A DNA stretch of 64,000 nucleotides. Origin: JBBTTE01 sp038064375. GTDB taxonomy: Bacteria > Patescibacteriota > Saccharimonadia > Saccharimonadales > UBA4665. Positions 58,158 through 64,000 of this stretch are shown in pieces (the first letter of the stretch is position 1; each line of letters begins with the position of its first letter). Location: NCBI GenBank assembly GCA_038064375.1, contig JBBTTF010000001.1, positions 310,001 to 374,000 of the forward strand. Direction: 5' to 3'. A model generated the notes under the pieces. That model ran no database searches and had not been told where the DNA came from. It saw only the letters and a list, made by a program, of their open reading frames with translations. The position numbers and the translations under genes were made by a program.

Positions 58158-58553
58158 ATGCAAACCCAACCATTACTTTACGGACTAGTAGGCTTCTTTA
58201 TTGGTGGATTCATTGTTTCGGTGGCAGCAACAACATTTGATAAGCCAGAGAACGCAATGACTACCAGCAATAACTCATCAATGAGTAGTATGTCCATGGA
58301 CGATATGACTGCCGACCTCAAGGACAAAACGGGCGATGAGTACGATAAAGCTTTTATCGCCAGCATGATTGTCCACCACGAAGGTGCAGTAGAAATGGCA
58401 AAACTATCTGCCGCGAACGCAAAGCACAACGAAATTAAAGAACTTTCAAAAGCAATCATCGCCGCGCAAGAAAAAGAAATAAGCGAAATGAATCAATGGA
58501 AAGTGAATTGGGGCTACGGAACAAGCTCCGCCGACCACGACATGGGCCACTAG
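58158..58553 (+). CDS. DUF305 family exported/anchored protein
   Basis: 131 residues. A membrane segment (about 5-25) is followed by a Ser/Met-rich linker (NNSSMSSMSMDDMT). The DUF305 helical domain has IASMIVHHEGAVEMAKLS and IAAQEKEISEMNQW, ending DHDMGH. The Met and His richness suits extracytoplasmic copper binding. It is the last gene of the copper operon with AAGGAG upstream. Confidence 0.88.
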   Translation: MQTQPLLYGLVGFFIGGFIVSVAATTFDKPENAMTTSNNSSMSSMSMDDMTADLKDKTGDEYDKAFIASMIVHHEGAVEMAKLSAANAKHNEIKELSKAIIAAQEKEISEMNQWKVNWGYGTSSADHDMGH

Positions 58554-58583
58554 GCCTCAACGTGCACTTTTCTGACTAAGATT

Positions 58584-58612
58584 TTGTATTTTTAGCATAA
58601 GCGATTTACAAT
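58584..58612 (+). promoter_or_regulatory. promoter of the pilin-like gene
   Basis: TTGTAT (58584-58589), 17-nt spacer, TACAAT (58607-58612), then 7 nt to the GTG at 58620, predicting a leaderless transcript that begins with GTG. Confidence 0.6.
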
Positions 58613-58619
58613 TGAACGC

Positions 58620-59411
58620 GTGATAGTTACAAAGCAAAAACAAAGCGGGTTCGCATTAGTCGAACTGCTGGTTGTTATCGTTATTATTATGGCCATTGCG
58701 GCAGTAGGATTCTTTGTCGTCGGTAGAGATAAAGATGATAAAGCCGCACAAGGCACAGCATCAAATACTCAACAAGTAGCAAAGAAGTCCGAAGTCAAAA
58801 TCAAGCATCTAGGCGTAGACTTAGATGCGTACGATCCAGCAACAAACAAGGCCGGTGACTTTGTTTTTACCAAAGAAAAACTAGAGTTTAGCCGTTTGTT
58901 CTTTGAGTATGGCTTTGAAGTTCCCGCAAATTCGGCTGGACCTGCAAAAAAGAACCCACAACCTACATTCATCTTGCCGCTTGGTACAAAAGTTCATTCG
59001 CTTGTTGACGGGGAAGTGTTTGATGTACCGAAGCTTTACAGCAATGATTACAGCGTGATGGTTAAGGGTGAAGGCAGCGAGCTTGTATTTGAAACAGAAC
59101 ACGTTATAAACGTAAAAGTTAAAAAGGGCGACAAAGTGAAGGCTGGTGATGTGATCGCTGAGGTCAGCGACTATGATGCCAAAAACTACGCAGGTCTAGG
59201 GCTGGTAGAGATTGGGGTATTAAAAGGCGGAAATCCGCCGTCGCATGTTTGCCCATTTGATTACCTAGATGATTCGATAAAAGACAGCACCCTCAAAAAG
59301 ATAACTGCTCTACAAAAATCTTGGGAAGAATACCGTGGAGACAGTAGTATCTATGACGAATCAAAAGTAGCTGTCCCCGGTTGCGTAACGCGCGACCCTG
59401 TTGAAGGTTAG
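58620..59411 (+). CDS. pilin-like N-terminus fused to a degenerate M23-like domain
   Basis: 263 residues, GTG start. The N-terminus KQSGFALVELLVVIVIIMAI is a type III/IV prepilin signal (cleavage after Gly, Glu at +5). After a linker, residues about 110-210 resemble the LytM/M23 beta fold (PLGTKVHSLVDGEVFDV, VKKGDKVKAGDVIAEVSDYD), but the HxH zinc site is not visible. It therefore probably binds, and does not cut, peptidoglycan. It could be a pseudopilin-anchored envelope protein. It converges with the PadR gene (1 nt between stops). Confidence 0.72.
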   Translation: MIVTKQKQSGFALVELLVVIVIIMAIAAVGFFVVGRDKDDKAAQGTASNTQQVAKKSEVKIKHLGVDLDAYDPATNKAGDFVFTKEKLEFSRLFFEYGFEVPANSAGPAKKNPQPTFILPLGTKVHSLVDGEVFDVPKLYSNDYSVMVKGEGSELVFETEHVINVKVKKGDKVKAGDVIAEVSDYDAKNYAGLGLVEIGVLKGGNPPSHVCPFDYLDDSIKDSTLKKITALQKSWEEYRGDSSIYDESKVAVPGCVTRDPVEG

Positions 59412-59412
59412 T

Positions 59413-59760
59413 CTAGGAATCGAGTTTTGCTAAATAGTTCAACTCGTCCTTGATCGATTCAGAGAACAACTCACCCTCAGTTGTTAAGCGATATACTTTT
59501 CGGTCGGCACCGGTGCGAGGTGCGGCCTCAGTTATGTGAGAAACAAGGCCTTGTTTCTGCATGCGACGAAGCAGTCTATATAAAGCTCTCTCGGAAATCT
59601 GCCAGCCAGTCACTGCTGTTAATTGCTCGGTTAAATCCTTGGACCACATTGGTTTGTGCTTTAGGAGACGTAAAACCGCATACGATAACCCACTTTTCTT
59701 ATGTGTCTCTAGCCAAGAGTACACTTGTTCATCAACGAGATCTTTTGATGCGCTGTCCAC
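59413..59760 (-). CDS. PadR-type winged-helix transcriptional regulator
   Basis: 115 residues from the GTG at 59760, with AGAGG 8 nt upstream. The winged helix is SGLSYAVLRLLKHKPMWSKDL, QISERALYRLLRRMQKQGLV and the wing RKVYRLTTEGELF. It starts 4 nt after the stop of the membrane gene at 59765, so both form an operon probably autoregulated through the inverted repeat at 60248-60270. The frame continues upstream to 59802, but that start has no ribosome-binding site and lies within the neighbour. Confidence 0.82.
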   Translation of the reverse strand: MDSASKDLVDEQVYSWLETHKKSGLSYAVLRLLKHKPMWSKDLTEQLTAVTGWQISERALYRLLRRMQKQGLVSHITEAAPRTGADRKVYRLTTEGELFSESIKDELNYLAKLDS

Positions 59761-59764
59761 TAGG

Positions 59765-60214
59765 CTAACCTCTTGGTAACTCCTCGAAACCACGATTGGC
59801 AACCGAAGCGATCGTATGCACTAGTAAGCCAAGTCCCCAGAATGTTGTCATGCCAAATAGTAAGCCGAACCAGTCTTCATTGATCCCAAAATCCTTAGTT
59901 CCTGTTATGGCGCTGCTATTGCTTGTAAACAGGATTAACGCATGCAGATGATAGCTTACGTTAACGACAAGAAAGCCGATCATGTGAGATATTACTCTCC
60001 CAAAGCGCACGCGCCGCAGCTGATCACGAGAAACATAGTTATACCAAGCGTAGTACAAAGCGATCACTGCAAGAAATAGTTGCGAAACTACATCGATGTT
60101 ATTACCCCTATACGCGATAAGCCCCTGTAGGCTCGCACAAAGTCCGATAAGTACCGCGCTGTATATTAATAATGATCTTTTGGCTTGCTGGATCGACTCA
60201 ATTGATTGCTTCAT
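59765..60214 (-). CDS. four-helix membrane protein, 2TM-domain-like
   Basis: 149 residues with hydrophobic helices near 15-32, 42-58, 78-100 and 118-140. The region DWFGLLFGMTTFWGLGLLVH resembles the short 2TM-domain proteins often encoded beside regulators. Function unknown; as a target of the adjacent PadR-like regulator it may respond to membrane stress or antibiotics. AAGG lies 10 nt before the ATG. Confidence 0.7.
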   Translation of the reverse strand: MKQSIESIQQAKRSLLIYSAVLIGLCASLQGLIAYRGNNIDVVSQLFLAVIALYYAWYNYVSRDQLRRVRFGRVISHMIGFLVVNVSYHLHALILFTSNSSAITGTKDFGINEDWFGLLFGMTTFWGLGLLVHTIASVANRGFEELPRG

Positions 60215-60247
60215 AATATCGGTGCCTTATATTAGGTGTTATGTCGT

Positions 60248-60270
60248 GTAGTATACCATAGGTACACTAC
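60248..60270. promoter_or_regulatory. inverted repeat, probable PadR operator
   Basis: Arms GTAGTATACC and GGTACACTAC around ATA, one mismatch. The -10 of the minus-strand operon (TGG-TATACT) lies within it, so binding would block transcription. Confidence 0.6.
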
Positions 60271-60366
60271 CGCTAAAAGACTCGATTTAATTTCGAGCTT
60301 TGTTTTTTCTACTAACAGAGCTACACTTGCATAGAAGTATTCTAATAACCCAAGGAGATGACTATC

Positions 60367-61005
60367 ATGGCAAAAAAAGAATCGACTTATCCCGCTAAAC
60401 TTAATATTGATTATCCAAAAAAGCTTGATCGCGTGACTTCGTTCTTTCGTATTGTGTGGGGCATTCCCGCTTTAATAATTTTGTCCATACTGGTTGGGTC
60501 TGGCCAAAGCTATATGCAAGAGGCGGGTACGACAGTCACGATGACGGGGATAGATATCACTACCGCTCTCTTTGCCGTGACGGCACTCATGATCCTTTTT
60601 AGGCAACGCTATCCTCGTTGGTGGTTTGATTTTGCCCTTGAGCTGAACCGATTCGCAACAAGAGTAGGTGCCTATCTGTTCTTGCTCACTGATCGTTATC
60701 CTTCTACCGTGGAGGCGCAATCAGTACATTTGGATGTTGATTACCCTAATGTAGAGCGAGATCTTAACCGTTGGCTGCCGCTAGTAAAGTGGCTATTAGC
60801 AATACCTCACTATGTTGTATTGGTGGTGCTTGCAATTGCTGCTGGACTCGCTACAGTCATCGCGTGGTTTGCAATATTGTTTACCGGCCGATACCCAAAG
60901 AACTTGTTTGACTTTGTGGTTGGCGTAGGCAGATACGGCGTTAGAGTGAATGCGTACGTATTCCTGCTGGTAACCGACAAATATCCTCCGTTTAGCCTTA
61001 AGTAA
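60367..61005 (+). CDS. DUF4389 membrane protein
   Basis: 212 residues from the ATG at 60367. AAGGAG (60352-60357) is spaced 9 nt from this ATG and touches the alternative ATG at 60358. Two similar halves each carry membrane helices and a RYP motif (FRQRYPRWWFDFALELNRF; FTGRYPKNLFDFVVGVGRY), ending TDKYPPFSLK, the DUF4389 pattern. Function unknown. The HAD gene starts right at its stop. Confidence 0.85.
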   Translation: MAKKESTYPAKLNIDYPKKLDRVTSFFRIVWGIPALIILSILVGSGQSYMQEAGTTVTMTGIDITTALFAVTALMILFRQRYPRWWFDFALELNRFATRVGAYLFLLTDRYPSTVEAQSVHLDVDYPNVERDLNRWLPLVKWLLAIPHYVVLVVLAIAAGLATVIAWFAILFTGRYPKNLFDFVVGVGRYGVRVNAYVFLLVTDKYPPFSLK

Positions 61006-61539
61006 ATGAAGGTAGTCTTCTTAGACAGAGACGGAACGATCATACAAGACCCGCTGGACGAGCGGGTAGATTCTGTCGACAAAATTGAGCTCTTCCAAGA
61101 TAGCATTAAGGCGCTGAAGTACTTGGCTGATAATGACTTTGGCGTAGTGCTGATTACAAATCAGGCAGGCATTGGCGAAGGTCGTATTAGCGAGGACGAG
61201 TTTTGGGCGGTTCACAACGAAGTCCTAAATCAATTGTCTCCAAGCGGCGTTAAATTTATCAAAACATATGTTGGCGAGTTAGAAGGAGCAAATGCAAGTG
61301 AGTGGCGAAAGCCGAGTCCCAAGATGCTACTCCAAGCTGCCGAAGACCTTGATCTCGACCTAAAAGACATTTATATGGTTGGAGACAATCAATCTGATGT
61401 TGAGGCCGGTATTAACGCTGGCTGCAAAGGCAGTATCTTAGTCAAAACCGCTCGGAATAAGGTTGTCGAATCACCGAATGCTACATACTCCGCACCAAAC
61501 CTCTTGGATGCTGCTGAGTATATCGTTAAAAATAGTTAG
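61006..61539 (+). CDS. HAD-family phosphatase, GmhB/HisB-like
   Basis: 177 residues. Motif I LDRDGT with nucleophile Asp7 and general acid Asp9, motif II VLITNQ, the insert FIKTYVGELEG, motif III lysine in WRKPSPKM and motif IV MVGDNQSDVEAG. GmhB-type enzymes remove a phosphate from heptose bisphosphate. This one lacks the cluster of zinc-binding Cys seen in GmhB, so the substrate is open. It begins directly after the DUF4389 stop. Confidence 0.88.
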   Translation: MKVVFLDRDGTIIQDPLDERVDSVDKIELFQDSIKALKYLADNDFGVVLITNQAGIGEGRISEDEFWAVHNEVLNQLSPSGVKFIKTYVGELEGANASEWRKPSPKMLLQAAEDLDLDLKDIYMVGDNQSDVEAGINAGCKGSILVKTARNKVVESPNATYSAPNLLDAAEYIVKNS

Positions 61540-61548
61540 TAGGTAGCT

Positions 61549-61605
61549 ATGAAAAAGCACGACTTCAAAAAGGAAGCTAAAGATCCACAAGGCCAGACAT
61601 CATGA
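61549..61605 (+). CDS. 18-residue ORF coupled to the alpha/beta hydrolase
   Basis: MKKHDFKKEAKDPQGQTS, Lys-rich. Its TGA overlaps the ATG of the next gene (ATGA at 61602-61605). AGG lies 5 nt upstream of its own ATG, and the AAGGAA inside it can serve the next gene. Probably a coupling ORF. Confidence 0.45.
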   Translation: MKKHDFKKEAKDPQGQTS

Positions 61606-62156
61606 GCAATTTTAGTAACGCATTTATTTTTCATGGCACTGCAGGCAGCCCTGAAGGCAACTGGTTTCCGTGGCTCAAGACTCAGCTAGAGCAAGCTGGT
61701 ATTAAAACTACAGTTCCGCGCTTTCCAACTCCAGAAGGTGAATCCTTAGATGCTTGGTTCAGCGTATTAGATGGTTTGGATGAGAAAATTGATAACAACT
61801 CCTTACTAATTGGTCACAGCAAGGGCGGCATGTTCTTGCTCAAAGTCTTGGAAAGACTAAAGCAACCCGTTGGAGGCGCAGTATTTGTTTCGTCGCCAAT
61901 CGGGGTAAAACCCATCCTCTATTACGAAGAAGATAAAAAGTTTAGTAGCTTTGATTTTGACTGGGATAAAATACGTGGCAAGGCAAAACATATTGCAGTA
62001 CTTCATTCGAATAATGATCCATATGTATCGATTGCAAACGGTGAACAATTGGCTCAAAAACTCGGAGTTGACCTCACGCTTATTCCGCAAGCCGGACATC
62101 TAAATGCAGAAAGCGGTTATCTGGAACTACAGCCCATACTCGATATAATCTTATAG
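61602..62156 (+). CDS. RBBP9/YdeN-type alpha/beta serine hydrolase
   Basis: 184 residues. It has the oxyanion-side FIFHGTAGSPEGNWFPWL, nucleophile elbow GHSKGG (Ser73), an acid in HSNNDPYVS and the catalytic His in PQAGHLNAESG. These small hydrolases have uncertain substrates. Its start overlaps the stop of the 18-residue ORF. Confidence 0.88.
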   Translation: MSNFSNAFIFHGTAGSPEGNWFPWLKTQLEQAGIKTTVPRFPTPEGESLDAWFSVLDGLDEKIDNNSLLIGHSKGGMFLLKVLERLKQPVGGAVFVSSPIGVKPILYYEEDKKFSSFDFDWDKIRGKAKHIAVLHSNNDPYVSIANGEQLAQKLGVDLTLIPQAGHLNAESGYLELQPILDIIL

Positions 62157-62211
62157 AAGTGACTGATACGCAAAAACAGCTAGTCGAACACCGTAGGTGA
62201 TAAAAAGCACA

Positions 62212-62240
62212 TTGACACCCTGTGGTGTCGAGCCTAGACT
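62212..62240 (+). promoter_or_regulatory. promoter with overlapping palindrome
   Basis: TTGACA (62212-62217), 17-nt spacer, TAGACT (62235-62240). The perfect palindrome GACACC-CTGT-GGTGTC (62214-62229) overlaps the -35 and spacer and looks like a repressor operator. Confidence 0.7.
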
Positions 62241-62264
62241 GCACTTGTAATAGGCATAACCAAA

Positions 62265-62525
62265 ATGGCAAACAAAAACATCGGTGCTTACGAAAGATTC
62301 CAAGAAGGTGTGGCTAAGTTTGGTCCTGCGGGGATGGGCTTTCTAGCCGGCGTTGCCATTGAGGGCCCTAAGTGGTTGGCAGATGAGGCACAAGAAAAGT
62401 TAGCGTTGGCCAAGCAGCGGCTTAGTCATGAGGACAAAGCACCAACTGCTATTGGTAGCGTGGTTCCCTTGACGGCAGTTAGGCGTGTTGGCAACTCAGC
62501 TGTTGAGCACCAGAGGGCTGCCTAA
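62265..62525 (+). CDS. small hypothetical protein
   Basis: 86 residues. A central Gly/Ala-rich hydrophobic stretch (FGPAGMGFLAGVAIEGP, about 19-35) is followed by a basic-acidic helix (EAQEKLALAKQRL) and an Arg/Ala-rich tail. No family is recognised. It has a near-consensus promoter with an overlapping palindrome, so its expression is probably regulated. It converges with the following gene. Confidence 0.6.
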   Translation: MANKNIGAYERFQEGVAKFGPAGMGFLAGVAIEGPKWLADEAQEKLALAKQRLSHEDKAPTAIGSVVPLTAVRRVGNSAVEHQRAA

Positions 62526-62539
62526 TCTAACCTGAAGGC

Positions 62540-63589
62540 TTATTTAGCTATAAGGTCGATCTCGGCAGTGGCTATGTCCAGCTTGCCTTCGATCTGTCTC
62601 TGAAGCTGGAAGATGGCCGTATCCTCAGAAGTGCTAGGGTTGCCATCGACACGAGTCATTAACTCAAAGTAGCCGGCGCCAACACCGTTATGATCAGAAC
62701 AGTTGCCATAGACGGCAAGCTTGCCAAGTGGTGCAGAGTGCAAGTCTTTTGCTACTTGTACTTCGATCTCGTCAACTTCGCCGTCGTTAGTGACCTTTAG
62801 GATGGCTGGTTCACCGATTTTTAGATCATCAAGGCGTGATATGTCGTTGAGTTCGCCACGAACATTGCCAAACTTGTCGACGTAAGCAATGTGTCCAGAA
62901 CGCTTATCGGTTGGAATAACATCAGGGTGGTCGCCATCTTGCTTGGCCGCAATTAGTGCTTCACGATCATCGTATTGAAAGACAGGCACCAAGTGATCAG
63001 GATGTTGACGAGTGCGTACTACTCTTGCGGAGCGGAATTGCTCGTGATCGCCATCAAACTCTGGGTGTCCCTCTGTAGGTATTCGGTAAAGTGCTGTTAT
63101 ACGGTTGCGGGACTCCAGTCCGCTTAAGAACTTGAGCGGGGTAGTGTAGATCTCTAGTCCGGACTCAGTGACAGCTAGAAAGAAGTCGGAGCCGTTGTGG
63201 TTATCAGCTGTGTTTTCTTCGTCACGAGGAGCGTAGTTAGCCAGTGCTAAGAGAGATTGTTTGTGATCGTCGCTCTCTCTGAATATGTCGGGTTGCGACG
63301 TCGGAAGAGTACGGTCGTTTTGGGCAATCAAAAGGTCATCAACTAGCACCAATCCGTAGTTAGCAAGCCATGGTCGATAGCCGATCGGTACCTTCTCGAT
63401 ACCTGTCAGGCCGCCGCTTTCGGCATCGACTGTCAGGCTAGAGTCAAAGTCGGTCTTGCGCCACCACATATCTTCTTGGAGGTCGACAACTTCTGGAAAT
63501 ACGTCATTAAAGTGAATTTGAGCAGCGACTTCGCTACTGAGTATCTGGCTGGTTCTGGCGCTTATTGCTTCTTGTTGTCCTACACTCAT
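62540..63589 (-). CDS. hypothetical protein with a DUF62-like C-terminal strand motif
   Basis: 349 residues, soluble, acidic and beta-rich. The segment GHIAYVDKFGNVRGEL resembles the 'G-x-V-x-x-V-D-x-F-G-N' motif of the C-terminal domain of SAM hydroxide adenosyltransferases (DUF62). The N-terminal SAM-binding motifs of that family are not evident, so the function is unassigned. Trp-rich N-terminal region (DMWWRKTDF). The upstream region on the minus strand has no strong promoter that I can support. Confidence 0.6.
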   Translation of the reverse strand: MSVGQQEAISARTSQILSSEVAAQIHFNDVFPEVVDLQEDMWWRKTDFDSSLTVDAESGGLTGIEKVPIGYRPWLANYGLVLVDDLLIAQNDRTLPTSQPDIFRESDDHKQSLLALANYAPRDEENTADNHNGSDFFLAVTESGLEIYTTPLKFLSGLESRNRITALYRIPTEGHPEFDGDHEQFRSARVVRTRQHPDHLVPVFQYDDREALIAAKQDGDHPDVIPTDKRSGHIAYVDKFGNVRGELNDISRLDDLKIGEPAILKVTNDGEVDEIEVQVAKDLHSAPLGKLAVYGNCSDHNGVGAGYFELMTRVDGNPSTSEDTAIFQLQRQIEGKLDIATAEIDLIAK

Positions 63590-63633
63590 TCCGTCTCCCT
63601 TGAAATGCTTATGGCATATCTTCTAAATTAAAA

Positions 63634-63650
63634 GTCGGCCCCAGGCCGAC
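63634..63650 (-). terminator. intrinsic terminator after the methyltransferase gene
   Basis: GTCGGCC-TGG-GGCCGAC on the minus strand, followed by TTTTAATTT. It ends the transcript of the DNA methyltransferase gene whose stop is at 63688-63690. Confidence 0.7.
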
Positions 63651-63687
63651 GAGCTTAGTTTTATTGTACTCCACCACTGGTAGAGTG

Positions 63688-64000
63688 TCAATTTTTGTGG
63701 TCTTCTAGGCGGCGCTTGGCAATCTCCATGTAGGGCTGCCCAATCTCAATACCAATGTATTTTCGTCCTAGCTTTTTTGCCACTAGTGCAGTCGTGCCGG
63801 TGCCAAGGAACGGGTCCAAAACGATGTCGCCCTTGCTGCTAAAGTTTTTGATAATCTTAGTCACAAGTTCTTCGGGGAATACCGCCCCGTGACTAGCATC
63901 GATTTTTTTGCCTCTTTTGATTTGCCAAAGATTCTCTAGAGTACCGCGCTTAAATTTGGCCTGCGAGAAGTATCGGCTAATTGCGTTCTTCCTATCAAAA
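63688..64000 (-). CDS. site-specific DNA methyltransferase, C-terminal part (5' end outside window)
   Basis: The visible 103 residues end the protein with HGAVFPEELVTKII, the SAM-binding motif DPFLGTGTT and KYIGIEIGQPYMEIAKRRL. This order places motif I near the C-terminus, as in beta-class N4/N6 adenine or cytosine methyltransferases. It modifies DNA bases, either as part of a restriction system or alone. The partner and target-recognition region lie beyond the window. The TGA stop is followed by a terminator. Confidence 0.88.
   Translation of the reverse strand, partial: FDRKNAISRYFSQAKFKRGTLENLWQIKRGKKIDASHGAVFPEELVTKIIKNFSSKGDIVLDPFLGTGTTALVAKKLGRKYIGIEIGQPYMEIAKRRLEDHKN

Overview
The window reads as chromosome from a Patescibacteria/CPR bacterium, most likely a Saccharibacteria (TM7) relative. 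This is inferred from gene content and is not proven. It is gene-dense, with short intergenic spaces. It carries compact versions of core genes (uvrA, a short uvrC, obgE, ruvX, mltG, ligA, secG, lemA-htpX, dacA, corA, rplY-like) mixed with many unrecognised, lineage-restricted proteins. No biosynthetic operons are seen. TGA behaves as a normal stop. Many genes start 6-11 nt after a TATAAT-like box with no Shine-Dalgarno sequence, so leaderless mRNAs look common.

Layout. 1-1685: an Ala/Lys repeat protein cut by the window edge and a small acidic protein. 1699-12479: an ABC exporter, an FtsA/PilM-like ATPase with a membrane-anchored partner, ruvX-mltG, a LysM-CHAP cell-wall hydrolase, obgE and exonuclease I. 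12451-20140: a small membrane protein, uvrA, an island of four unknown proteins (one probably frameshifted), a DedA protein, ribosomal L25 and a methyltransferase. 20142-23835: a two-gene ABC exporter operon preceded by a 17-codon leader ORF. 23920-32993: a Pro-rich membrane protein, trhO, two unknowns, uvrC, an aminopeptidase, a small membrane protein, secG and a peptide-binding protein. 33001-45815: six tRNA genes interspersed with a flavin dehydrogenase, two tandem paralogues, dacA, lemA-htpX, ligA, corA and a probable attenuator.

45804-54829 is accessory DNA that looks like an integrative element at the 3' end of tRNA-Gly. It holds a large serine recombinase, a probable gene II/X-type rolling-circle initiator, a SpoVG homologue, a small HTH (excisionase-like) protein, several unknowns, a DUF4238 protein and a restriction-like nuclease. 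The nuclease is bracketed by a 13-nt direct repeat that shares GCACCAAA with the tRNA end.

54919-64000: DUF1428, DUF5679, a kinase-like protein, an SRPBCC protein, a copper operon (DUF4396-CsoR-DUF305) with a CsoR-type operator, a pilin-like/M23-like protein, a PadR + membrane protein pair with its own inverted repeat, DUF4389, a HAD phosphatase, an alpha/beta hydrolase, two unknowns and the 3' part of a DNA methyltransferase.

Functional themes: DNA repair (uvrA, uvrC, ligA, sbcB, ruvX), envelope growth and remodelling (mltG, LysM-CHAP, dacA, FtsA/PilM-like, secG), export and import (three ABC half-transporters, an SBP, CorA), copper response, and translational control through short upstream ORFs.
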